A stretch of 5,182 nt of DNA from an uncultured Propionibacteriaceae bacterium (GTDB taxonomy: Bacteria; Actinomycetota; Actinomycetes; Propionibacteriales; Propionibacteriaceae), in assembly GCA_947038745.1 (NCBI GenBank), contig CAMQXE010000112.1:1-5182 (forward strand), written 5' to 3'. The notes beneath the pieces were generated by a model, which ran no database searches, had not been told where the DNA came from, and saw only the letters and a list, made by a program, of their open reading frames with translations. The position numbers and the translations under genes are program-made. Of this stretch, positions 1-5,182 are shown piece after piece. Position 1 is the first letter of the stretch, and every line of letters begins with the position of its first letter.

Positions 1-30
1 CACACGCACGAGTTAGAACTCGTGCGTGTG
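1..30 (-). terminator. Perfect inverted repeat, possible glnA terminator
   Basis: Bases 1-14 (CACACGCACGAGTT) are the exact reverse complement of bases 17-30, separated by AG. The structure lies 35 bp beyond the glnA stop codon, where a terminator hairpin would be expected, and the stem is GC-rich at its base. A T-run after the stem in the glnA direction would lie outside the window and cannot be seen. Because the palindrome core is shared with the repeat copy upstream of lipA, it may instead be an intrinsic part of the repeat or a protein-binding site. The inverted repeat is certain; the terminator role is inferred. Confidence 0.45.
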
Positions 31-60
31 CGCGCAAATCGTGCGTTAGCGAGTGCAGTT
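1..60 (+). repeat. Left copy of a ~60-bp intergenic repeat
   Basis: This stretch aligns without gaps to the reverse complement of 5176-5117, with 48 of 60 positions identical by hand count. The first 20 bases are identical between copies. The identity then drops to about 6 of 10, recovers to 8 of 10 for two blocks (including GTGCGTTA), and fades near the end. The copy occupies nearly the whole gap after the glnA stop codon and may continue left of the window. It looks like a dispersed intergenic palindromic element, although only two copies can be seen here. It contains no coding potential or transposase remnant. Confidence 0.75.
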
Positions 61-65
61 GCTTG

Positions 66-1487
66 TTACATGTCGTAGTACATGTCGAACTCGTAAGGAT
101 GGGGGCGCTGACGGATAGCGTCAATGTCCTCACGCTTGACGTCGATCCAGGTCTCGATGAGGTCTTGGGTGAAGACGTCGCCTGCCAACAAGAACTCATG
201 GTCGGCAGCAAGCGCGTCAAGGGCTTCATCTAGTGAGGCTGGTACCTGCGCGACCTGTGCATGTTCCTCGGGCGGAAGCTCATAGAGATCCTTGTCGATC
301 GGTGCAGGCGGCTCAATCCGGTTCTGAATACCGTCTAGGCCAGCAAGCAAGATCGCGGCAAATGCTAGATACGGATTAGCCGACGGATCGGGGCAGCGGA
401 ACTCGACTCGTTTAGCTTTGGGATTGTTCCCTGTGAGCGGAATCCGAATACACGCAGAACGGTTGCGTGCGGAGTACACCAGATTGACCGGTGCCTCAAA
501 CCCTGGAACAAGACGATGGAATGAGTTGGTTGAGGGATTGGTGAAGGCCAACAGCGCTGGAGCATGCTTGAGGATGCCCCCGATGTAGTAACGCGCCATA
601 TCCGAAAGACCACCGTAGCCCTGCTCATCGAAGAATAGCGGCTTGCCGTCCTTCCACAAGGAAGAATGGACATGCATGCCCGAACCGTTATCGCCAAAAA
701 TTGGCTTTGGCATGAAGGTCGCGGTCTTACCGGCAGCCCATGCTGTGTTCTTGATGACGTACTTAAACTTCATCACATCATCGCCAGCAGCGAGCAAAGT
801 ATTGAAGCGGTAATTGATCTCTGACTGGCCCCCAGTGCCAACCTCGCTGTGAGAACGTTCCAAAGTTAGCCCCACGCCCTCAAGATTGCGGCACATCTGA
901 TCACGTAACTCAATGAAATGGTCTACCGGGGCCACAGGGAAATAGCCACCCTTGTACTTGACCTTATAGCCACGGTTTCCGCCATCTTCGACGCGCCCAG
1001 TGTTCCACGCCCCAGCCTCAGAATCGATGTGGACATAGGATTCGTGGGCTTGAGTATCAAAGCGAATATCGTCGAAAATGTAGAACTCGGCTTCGGGAGC
1101 AAAGAAGGCAGTATCAGCAATGCCGGTAGCAGCTAGATAGGCCTCAGCCTTGCGGGCGATATTCCGAGGGTCGCGTGAGTACGGCTCACTGGTGATTGGA
1201 TCAACGATGAAGAACGTAACCACAAGAGTCTTCGTCACCCGGAAGGGATCAATAAAAGCACTCGTGACGTCGGGTAACAGCGACATATCCGACTCATGAA
1301 TCTTCTGGAAGCCACGGATAGAGGAACCGTCGAAGGACAGACCATCGGTGAAGATCGACTCATCCCAGGTGGAGGCGCGCATCGAGAAGTGCTGATTAAC
1401 ACCGATCAAATCGCAGAAACGAATATCAACAGTCTCAATCTGCTCATCTTTGAGATAGTTGAGTAGCTCAGCAGAGGAAGTAAACAT
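66..1487 (-). CDS. glnA: Glutamine synthetase, class I-beta
   Basis: GlnA joins ammonium to glutamate using ATP, the main cytoplasmic entry point for nitrogen, and acts as a dodecamer. At 473 residues the protein has the usual GSI length. Visible family marks are FDGSSIRGF (52-60, N-terminal domain, with D53 reaching the neighbouring active site), PEAEF (131-135) with metal ligands E132 and E134, [10 protein letters not shown] (214-223), NGSGMHVH (267-274) with H272, the flap residue E331 in PGFEAPVN, R343 in SARNRSA, and VEFRCPD (361-367) with E362. DLYELPPEE (400-408) places Tyr402 at the adenylylation site of GSI-beta enzymes, so activity is probably controlled by GlnE. The ATG is fixed by a GAAAGG ribosome-binding site 5 nt upstream and an in-frame TAA 15 nt upstream. 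The gene has its own putative promoter and GlnR-like operator. It appears intact and is the orthologue type of M. tuberculosis glnA1. Confidence 0.97.
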   Translation of the reverse strand: MFTSSAELLNYLKDEQIETVDIRFCDLIGVNQHFSMRASTWDESIFTDGLSFDGSSIRGFQKIHESDMSLLPDVTSAFIDPFRVTKTLVVTFFIVDPITSEPYSRDPRNIARKAEAYLAATGIADTAFFAPEAEFYIFDDIRFDTQAHESYVHIDSEAGAWNTGRVEDGGNRGYKVKYKGGYFPVAPVDHFIELRDQMCRNLEGVGLTLERSHSEVGTGGQSEINYRFNTLLAAGDDVMKFKYVIKNTAWAAGKTATFMPKPIFGDNGSGMHVHSSLWKDGKPLFFDEQGYGGLSDMARYYIGGILKHAPALLAFTNPSTNSFHRLVPGFEAPVNLVYSARNRSACIRIPLTGNNPKAKRVEFRCPDPSANPYLAFAAILLAGLDGIQNRIEPPAPIDKDLYELPPEEHAQVAQVPASLDEALDALAADHEFLLAGDVFTQDLIETWIDVKREDIDAIRQRPHPYEFDMYYDM

Positions 1488-1492
1488 GGCAA

Positions 1493-1498
1493 CCTTTC
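1493..1498 (-). promoter_or_regulatory. glnA ribosome-binding site
   Basis: GAAAGG is separated from the glnA ATG by 5 nt (TTGCC). Together with the in-frame TAA just upstream, it leaves the ATG at 1487 as the only sensible start. Confidence 0.75.
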
Positions 1499-1507
1499 GT
1501 TACTACT

Positions 1508-1513
1508 ACCGTA
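1508..1513 (-). promoter_or_regulatory. Alternative glnA -10 element downstream of operator
   Basis: TACGGT fits the loose TAnnnT form of an actinobacterial -10 box and lies 20 nt upstream of the ATG. It has no good -35 match 17 bp upstream. Its interest is positional: if it is the real -10, the GlnR-like boxes at 1524-1561 fall around -25 to -60, suiting activation. It matches TATAAT at only three of six positions, so this is a weak candidate kept as the alternative to the CATAAT promoter. Confidence 0.25.
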
Positions 1514-1523
1514 GCTAACTCAT

Positions 1524-1561
1524 GTTTCTTCACTATGTCGATTATGTTTCAGCTCTGTTAC
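1524..1561 (-). promoter_or_regulatory. GlnR-type operator upstream of glnA
   Basis: On the glnA strand the sequence reads GTAAC-n6-GAAAC-n6-GACAT-n6-GAAAC. The published actinobacterial GlnR pattern is gTnAC-n6-GaAAC repeated with the same 11-bp step. Boxes one, two and four fit exactly, while box three keeps only part of the motif. Boxes sit at 1557-1561, 1546-1550, 1535-1539 and 1524-1528. GlnR is an OmpR-family regulator of nitrogen genes and glnA is a classic target, so site and gene agree. The boxes overlap a candidate -10 (CATAAT), which would suggest repression from that promoter, or activation if the downstream TACGGT is used. No glnR gene is present in this window. Confidence 0.7.
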
Positions 1562-1570
1562 GAATGACTA
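1541..1570 (-). promoter_or_regulatory. Candidate glnA promoter
   Basis: CATAAT (1541-1546) matches five of six bases of the sigma-70 -10 consensus. TAGTCA (1565-1570), 18 bp upstream, matches four of six bases of TTGACA and includes the stop codon of the ABC-F gene. The predicted transcript would have a leader of about 45-50 nt with a good ribosome-binding site. The element overlaps the first two GlnR-like boxes. The call rests on motif matching only. Confidence 0.5.
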
Positions 1571-3340
1571 TTCGACGGCTTCGGCTAGCGAAAGCCAGTC
1601 CAACTCCCGTTCATCTTTCTCGCTCTGTAGCGCATCAAGTTTGCGCTGCAAATCCATGAGCTTGTCATAATCGGCGGCGGCTGTAGCCATCTGCTGATGA
1701 ATCGTGGACATCTTGGCATCGAGCTTACTTAACTGCTGTTCTATCCGCGCAAGATCCTTTTTCGCTTGGCGAGCAGCAGCACTCGCTGAGGCCGACTCAG
1801 GCTTCGGCACACGCTCGGTGCTGGTACTTGCACTACGCTGAGCTTCACGCTGTTCCAGGTATTCGTCGACGCCTCGGGGGAGCATCCGCACCGTGCCGTC
1901 ACCGAGCATGCCATAGATCACATCGCAGGCCCGCTCCAAGAAATAGCGGTCATGGGAGACCACGATAAGCGTGCCCGGCCAGCCGTCGAGATAGTCCTCA
2001 ATGACGGTAAGCGTGTCGATATCAAGATCGTTAGTAGGTTCGTCAAGTACCAAGACATTAGGTTCCGACAAGATCAGGCGAAGAAATTGCAATCGGCGAC
2101 GTTCTCCGCCAGAAAGCTCACCGATCCGCGTCACGAGCTTATCGCCAGTGAAACCAAAGTCAGTGAGCAAAGTTGAGGCTGACACCTCCTTGCCAGTGGC
2201 AAGGGTAGTTTCGCGCTTGAGCTTTTCCACTGACTCCAGCACAGTATCTCCGCTGGGAAGTTCCTCGATAAGCTGGCTGAGAACCTGAAGACGTAGCGTT
2301 TTTCCGTGCTTAACTTTGCCGGTTTGTGGAGGCAGAACCCCGGTCAGAAGACGCAGCAAAGTGGTCTTTCCTGACCCGTTAGCGCCGATAATGCCAATCC
2401 GGTCGCCAGGGCCGACAGACCAGGTGAGCTGATTGATCAGTGTGCGGCCAGGGATAGCGACGCTGGTATTGATCAGATCAATAACATCCTTGCCAATCCG
2501 CGCCGCAGCAAAGCGCTGCAATTCCAAGGAATCGCGGGGTTCTGGAACATCGGCGATGAGTTCATTAGCGGCATCAATACGGAACTTTGGCTTCGACGTC
2601 CGCGCGGGAGCCCCGCGACGTAGCCAGGCTAATTCTTTGCGAGCCAGGTTGAGACGTCGCTGTTCAGTCGCAGCAGCCATTCGCTGCCGCTCGACTCGGG
2701 CCAGAATATAGGCCGCATAACCGCCGTCAAAAGCATCTACTGTGGCATCGTGGACTTCCCACATGCGGGTACAGATCGCATCCAAGAACCAACGGTCGTG
2801 GGAGACCACAAGCATAGCCGTACCCCGACGCTGTAGCTCATTGAGGTGACGAGCGAGCCACGTAACAGCCTCAACATCAAGATGGTTGGTTGGTTCGTCG
2901 AGTACGAGCAGATCATGGCCGCCAAACATCAATGCGACCAGCGCAATTCGACGACGTTCACCGCCAGACAAACCCGCGACATCGGCATCAAGATCAATAC
3001 CCGCAAGCAAATCTGTAACGATTCCACGCTTCATCGGATCAGAGGCCCAAACATGGTCTGGGGCACCATCTAGAACAATGTCGCGGGTTGTTGAGGTGGG
3101 GGAGAAATCATCAATCTGGTGGAGATAACCAATGGATACAGCACCGTTGCGAGTGACTCGTCCAGCATCTGGAATGAGTGCCCCGGTCAGGATTCGTAAC
3201 AGTGTGGTTTTGCCATCGCCGTTACGTCCAGCCACACCAATGACGTCACCCGCAGAAAGTCCGAGGGTGACGTCATCAAGAAGAATCCTTGTGCCGTACG
3301 CGTGCGAGACGTGCTCGACGTTAAGGAGATTTTGGGCCAC
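1568..3340 (-). CDS. ABC-F family ATPase, Uup-like, two ATP-binding domains
   Basis: This is a soluble twin-ATPase of the ABC-F class. Such proteins bind the ribosome near the E site and assist stalled or blocked translation; they are not membrane transporters. Domain 1 has Walker A GRNGDGKT (38-45), Q75, signature LSGGE (124-128), Walker B LLVLDEP (144-150) with catalytic E149, and switch H181. A charged linker (about 205-270) corresponds to the P-site tRNA interaction motif. Domain 2 has Walker A GANGSGKT (319-326), Q356, LSGGE (409-413), VLVLDEP (429-435) with E434, and H463. A Ser/Ala-rich tether (about 500-522) leads to a predicted coiled coil (about 523-585), as in Uup. There are no transmembrane segments. 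The GTG start is the first possible one, because the upstream gene's TGA lies in frame two codons before it. The ribosome-binding site is weak (GGGG, 10 nt upstream), so translation is probably coupled to the DUF4191 gene. Substrate and exact subfamily cannot be settled by eye. Confidence 0.92.
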   Translation of the reverse strand: MAQNLLNVEHVSHAYGTRILLDDVTLGLSAGDVIGVAGRNGDGKTTLLRILTGALIPDAGRVTRNGAVSIGYLHQIDDFSPTSTTRDIVLDGAPDHVWASDPMKRGIVTDLLAGIDLDADVAGLSGGERRRIALVALMFGGHDLLVLDEPTNHLDVEAVTWLARHLNELQRRGTAMLVVSHDRWFLDAICTRMWEVHDATVDAFDGGYAAYILARVERQRMAAATEQRRLNLARKELAWLRRGAPARTSKPKFRIDAANELIADVPEPRDSLELQRFAAARIGKDVIDLINTSVAIPGRTLINQLTWSVGPGDRIGIIGANGSGKTTLLRLLTGVLPPQTGKVKHGKTLRLQVLSQLIEELPSGDTVLESVEKLKRETTLATGKEVSASTLLTDFGFTGDKLVTRIGELSGGERRRLQFLRLILSEPNVLVLDEPTNDLDIDTLTVIEDYLDGWPGTLIVVSHDRYFLERACDVIYGMLGDGTVRMLPRGVDEYLEQREAQRSASTSTERVPKPESASASAAARQAKKDLARIEQQLSKLDAKMSTIHQQMATAAADYDKLMDLQRKLDALQSEKDERELDWLSLAEAVE

Positions 3341-3343
3341 GGA

Positions 3344-4132
3344 TCAGCGGCCCCGCATTGCTGAGCGTGAACCCGTGCGAGTAGGCATCGGCCCCTTCGG
3401 CATCGGTACCCGCTGACGCACGCTATCGAGAGCTTTCAGACGCTTATTAGCCTCTTCAATCTGGACAGGGGTCAGTGTCTTGGGCAGCTTGTTGATGTGC
3501 TTTGCCACCTGATCCAGAGGAATCTGGCCTGCGCCCTTGCCGATGCTGAGGATCTGCGGTTTGACGTTGTAGAGCGCGGCTTCGTGACGCTTAGCCTCAG
3601 TCGCCAGCAGCGACTTCAACCGGCCTGGTTCGCCTTCGCCGATGAGAATAAGCCCGGCAGGCCCCAATGCACGGTGAACCATGTCCTGGCTCTTGGTGAA
3701 AGCAATTCCAGCTTCGGTGTGCCATTTCTTTGCGTCAAGCATGCGCAGCGCAAGCTCACCAGAGCCAGCTTGGCCGTCATAGCGCTTGAAACTAGCGGCC
3801 TTCGCACGGCTCATCAAGATACGGCTACCGATAACCACGGCAAGCATGATGCCAAGCGTGGCCAAGACGATGAGCCAAAGCCAGTGCATCTTCACTGTGA
3901 TCATGAGCACGATGCCCAGCGCGATCAGGCCAAGGATCGGGCCAAGCGTGCTAGCCCAGAGTAGTGGCTTTGCGCCAGGATCAGCAGCAACTGTCGCTTT
4001 GTAGGTTTCCTTGATCTGGCGCCACTGATTCCAGTCGGCCGGATTATCCGAGTTACGCTTGCGCTCTTTCTCGGCCTTGAGCTGCGCTTTCTGCTTAGCT
4101 GCTAGCTCTTTTGCTGCCTGGGACTTAGGCAC
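3344..4132 (-). CDS. DUF4191 family two-helix membrane protein
   Basis: This 262-residue protein belongs to the actinobacterial DUF4191 family, whose member Rv2219 also follows lipA in M. tuberculosis; its function is unknown. It has a highly charged Ala/Lys/Glu N-terminus (2-27), a probable cytoplasmic segment with DWNQW (33-37), two hydrophobic helices at about 57-79 and 84-106 joined by a very short turn, and a soluble C-terminal domain containing [13 protein letters not shown] (155-167). A basic Pro/Arg-rich tail (240-262) follows. Both ends should face the cytoplasm. The start is GTG at 4132, inside the last codons of lipA, chosen because AAGGAG lies 6 nt upstream and the family-like sequence begins there. 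An ATG at 4207 would add 25 unrelated residues translated from lipA out of frame. The 8-nt overlap with lipA indicates translational coupling. Confidence 0.88.
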   Translation of the reverse strand: MPKSQAAKELAAKQKAQLKAEKERKRNSDNPADWNQWRQIKETYKATVAADPGAKPLLWASTLGPILGLIALGIVLMITVKMHWLWLIVLATLGIMLAVVIGSRILMSRAKAASFKRYDGQAGSGELALRMLDAKKWHTEAGIAFTKSQDMVHRALGPAGLILIGEGEPGRLKSLLATEAKRHEAALYNVKPQILSIGKGAGQIPLDQVAKHINKLPKTLTPVQIEEANKRLKALDSVRQRVPMPKGPMPTRTGSRSAMRGR

Positions 4133-5069
4133 TGGCTGCTCCTTGATTCTCACGGGTCTGCATAGCCTGGCGGTAGAGACGCCCGGCGCGGTAAGACGAA
4201 CGAACAAGTGGGCCAGACATTACCCCAGAGAAACCGATCTCTAGAGCTTCGGCGCCAAAAGCGTCGAACTCTTCGGGGGTTACCCAACGGTCAATGGGGT
4301 GGAGGAACTTGTCCGGGCGCAGGTACTGCGTGATGGTGATCAGCTCACACCCTGCGCTATGAAGATCGTGCAATGCCTTGCTTACTTCGTCGTTAGTCTC
4401 ACCCATACCCAAGATGAGGTTGGATTTCGTGACCAGACCGGCAGCGCGCGATTGGGAAATGACGTCGAGGGAACGGTCGTAGTTAAAGCCTGGACGGATG
4501 CGCTTAAAGATACGCGGGACTGTTTCTAAGTTATGGCCAAAGACCTCGGGCTTGGTCTCAAAGATCTGGTTGAGTAACTCGGGCTTGCCATCAAAATCTG
4601 GAGCGAGCATTTCGACGCCGACACCAGGATTAACTTGATGAATCTGACGGATCGTTTCAGCGTAGAGCCAGGCTCCGCCGTCGGGGAGATCGTCGCGGCA
4701 TACACCGGTGACCGTGGCATAGCGCAGGCCCATGTCGCGTACTGATGCGGCAACACGTAGCGGCTCGGCAGGATCGTAACCGGTGGGGCGCTTCGACTCG
4801 ATCTGGCAGAAATCGCAGCGCCGAGTACAAGAATCTCCGCCGATGAGGAATGTTGCCTCGCGGTCTTGCCAGCACTCAAACTTGTTGGGGCAGGCCGCTT
4901 CTTCGCATACGGTATGCAACCCCTTGTTGCGCACGATGGAGTGGATATCTTGATAATCGGGCCCGAACTTGGCGCGGATCTTGATCCATTCGGGCTTGCG
5001 CTCGATGGGAGTTTCCGAGTTCTTTGCCTCGACACGTAGCAGTCGACGGCCATCCGGTTGAACAGTCAC
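4125..5069 (-). CDS. lipA: Lipoyl synthase (radical SAM)
   Basis: LipA inserts two sulfur atoms into octanoyl groups carried on E2 subunits of 2-oxoacid dehydrogenases and on GcvH, giving the lipoyl cofactor. At 314 residues it has the usual length. The auxiliary cluster cysteines are C55, C60 and C66 (CX4CX5C) and the radical SAM cluster is C81, C85 and C88 (CX3CX2C). The C-terminal RSSYR (290-294) carries the serine that ligates the auxiliary cluster. Other family marks are [13 protein letters not shown] (121-133), [11 protein letters not shown] (178-188) and SNLILGMGE (216-224). The GTG at 5069 is the first possible start, since an in-frame TAG lies at 5081-5079, and the conserved N-terminal sequence begins right after it. 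There is no Shine-Dalgarno sequence, and the -10 box ends 6 nt before the GTG, so the mRNA is probably leaderless. lipB, the usual upstream partner, is not in the window. C124 replaces the Ala or Val I would expect in relatives, a minor variation. Confidence 0.97.
   Translation of the reverse strand: MTVQPDGRRLLRVEAKNSETPIERKPEWIKIRAKFGPDYQDIHSIVRNKGLHTVCEEAACPNKFECWQDREATFLIGGDSCTRRCDFCQIESKRPTGYDPAEPLRVAASVRDMGLRYATVTGVCRDDLPDGGAWLYAETIRQIHQVNPGVGVEMLAPDFDGKPELLNQIFETKPEVFGHNLETVPRIFKRIRPGFNYDRSLDVISQSRAAGLVTKSNLILGMGETNDEVSKALHDLHSAGCELITITQYLRPDKFLHPIDRWVTPEEFDAFGAEALEIGFSGVMSGPLVRSSYRAGRLYRQAMQTRENQGAASA
4139..4144 (-). promoter_or_regulatory. Ribosome-binding site deciding the DUF4191 start
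   Basis: AAGGAG lies within the final codons of lipA, 6 nt before the GTG at 4132. It is the strongest Shine-Dalgarno match in the window and selects this GTG over the ATG at 4207, which would extend the protein into unrelated out-of-frame sequence. Confidence 0.85.
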
Positions 5070-5075
5070 TAGGAC

Positions 5076-5103
5076 AGTCTACCCGCCAGATCGGCTCTGT
5101 TCA
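5076..5103 (-). promoter_or_regulatory. lipA operon promoter, probably leaderless
   Basis: TAGACT (5076-5081) is a TAnnnT-type -10 box, and TGAACA (5098-5103), 16 bp upstream, matches TTGACA at four of six positions. Only 6 nt separate the -10 from the lipA GTG, so transcription would start at or next to the start codon. Leaderless mRNAs are common in actinobacteria, and the absence of a Shine-Dalgarno sequence supports this. It would drive lipA, the DUF4191 gene and the ABC-F gene together. Confidence 0.55.
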
Positions 5104-5116
5104 CCACGCAGTGGTT

Positions 5117-5176
5117 CGTTGCACCCCTTAACGCACGACTTACGCGCTAACCCCCGAGTTCTAACTCGTGCGTGTG
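5117..5176 (-). repeat. Right copy of the ~60-bp intergenic repeat
   Basis: Read on the minus strand from 5176 to 5117, this matches 1-60 at 48 of 60 positions without gaps, so the two copies face each other. It keeps the palindromic core cgagtt-ct-aactcg (5155-5168, 6-bp arms) but has lost the longer arms seen in the left copy. Short related words recur inside it, for example TAACGCACGA at 5129-5138 and TAACCCCCGA at 5148-5157, suggesting it was built from similar units. It lies upstream of the lipA promoter and ends about 14 bp before the -35 box. The flanking CGCGTA at 5177-5182 may also belong to it, but the left window edge prevents comparison. Confidence 0.72.
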
Positions 5177-5182
5177 CGCGTA

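Noticed and set aside
1..60. CRISPR array or tRNA in the end repeats
   Set aside because: There is no regular repeat-spacer spacing and no cloverleaf; only a palindrome and divergent related words are present.
1568..3340. Antibiotic-resistance ABC-F protein
   Set aside because: The linker between the ATPase domains appears short and the protein ends in a Uup-like coiled coil, set in an operon with lipA. Resistance-type members usually have longer linkers. A resistance role cannot be excluded by eye but nothing supports it.
3497..3964. 155-codon open frame on the plus strand
   Set aside because: It is antisense to the DUF4191 gene, shows no recognisable family and is rich in His, Arg and Asp as expected from a complementary frame.
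4133..4207. N-terminal extension of the DUF4191 protein from an ATG at 4207
   Set aside because: The extra 25 codons are lipA sequence read in another frame and precede the clear AAGGAG site and GTG at 4132.
4526..5053. 175-codon open frame on the minus strand overlapping lipA
   Set aside because: It is a shifted reading of lipA, with Ser/Arg-rich composition and no family features, while lipA itself is intact and well conserved.
5103..5115. Small inverted repeat ACCAC-gca-GTGGT upstream of lipA
   Set aside because: The 5-bp arms are short enough to arise by chance. It abuts the -35 box and could be an operator, but no known regulator motif was recognised.
1..5182. Composite transposon or genomic island bounded by inverted repeats
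   Set aside because: No transposase, integrase or target-site duplication is visible, and the enclosed genes are core housekeeping genes in a conserved order. The repeats fit intergenic elements better.

Overview
The window reads as a chromosomal housekeeping segment of an actinobacterium. The gene order lipA, DUF4191 membrane protein, then glnA is a known actinobacterial neighbourhood (Mycobacterium tuberculosis has lipA, Rv2219, Rv2219A, glnA1). DUF4191 is itself an actinobacterial family. GTG starts, moderate GC (judged by eye, not counted) and the protein style suggest a moderate-GC member such as Actinomycetaceae. The genus cannot be fixed from sequence alone.

All four genes lie on the minus strand, so transcription runs from high to low coordinates. 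lipA (5069-4125) has an extended -10 region just upstream of a GTG start and looks leaderless. The DUF4191 gene (4132-3344) overlaps the end of lipA by 8 nt and has a strong Shine-Dalgarno sequence inside lipA. The ABC-F ATPase gene (3340-1568) begins 3 nt after the DUF4191 stop. These three form one tightly packed operon. An 80-bp gap follows, holding what looks like a four-box GlnR-type operator and a promoter, and then glnA (1487-66), encoding class I-beta glutamine synthetase with its adenylylation tyrosine.

The window is bounded by two copies of a roughly 60-bp repeat in opposite orientations, at 1-60 and 5117-5176, about 80% identical without gaps. The left copy contains a perfect 14-bp-arm palindrome downstream of glnA. 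The right copy lies upstream of the lipA promoter. No transposase, integrase, RNA gene or CRISPR array is visible.

Functionally, LipA inserts sulfur to make lipoyl cofactors, GlnA assimilates ammonium, and the ABC-F protein probably acts on ribosomes. Their clustering is more likely inherited neighbourhood than a shared pathway. The most informative items are the GlnR-like operator, the flanking inverted repeats, and the ABC-F gene sitting where relatives carry an RDD-family membrane protein gene. I see no convincing new multi-gene system.
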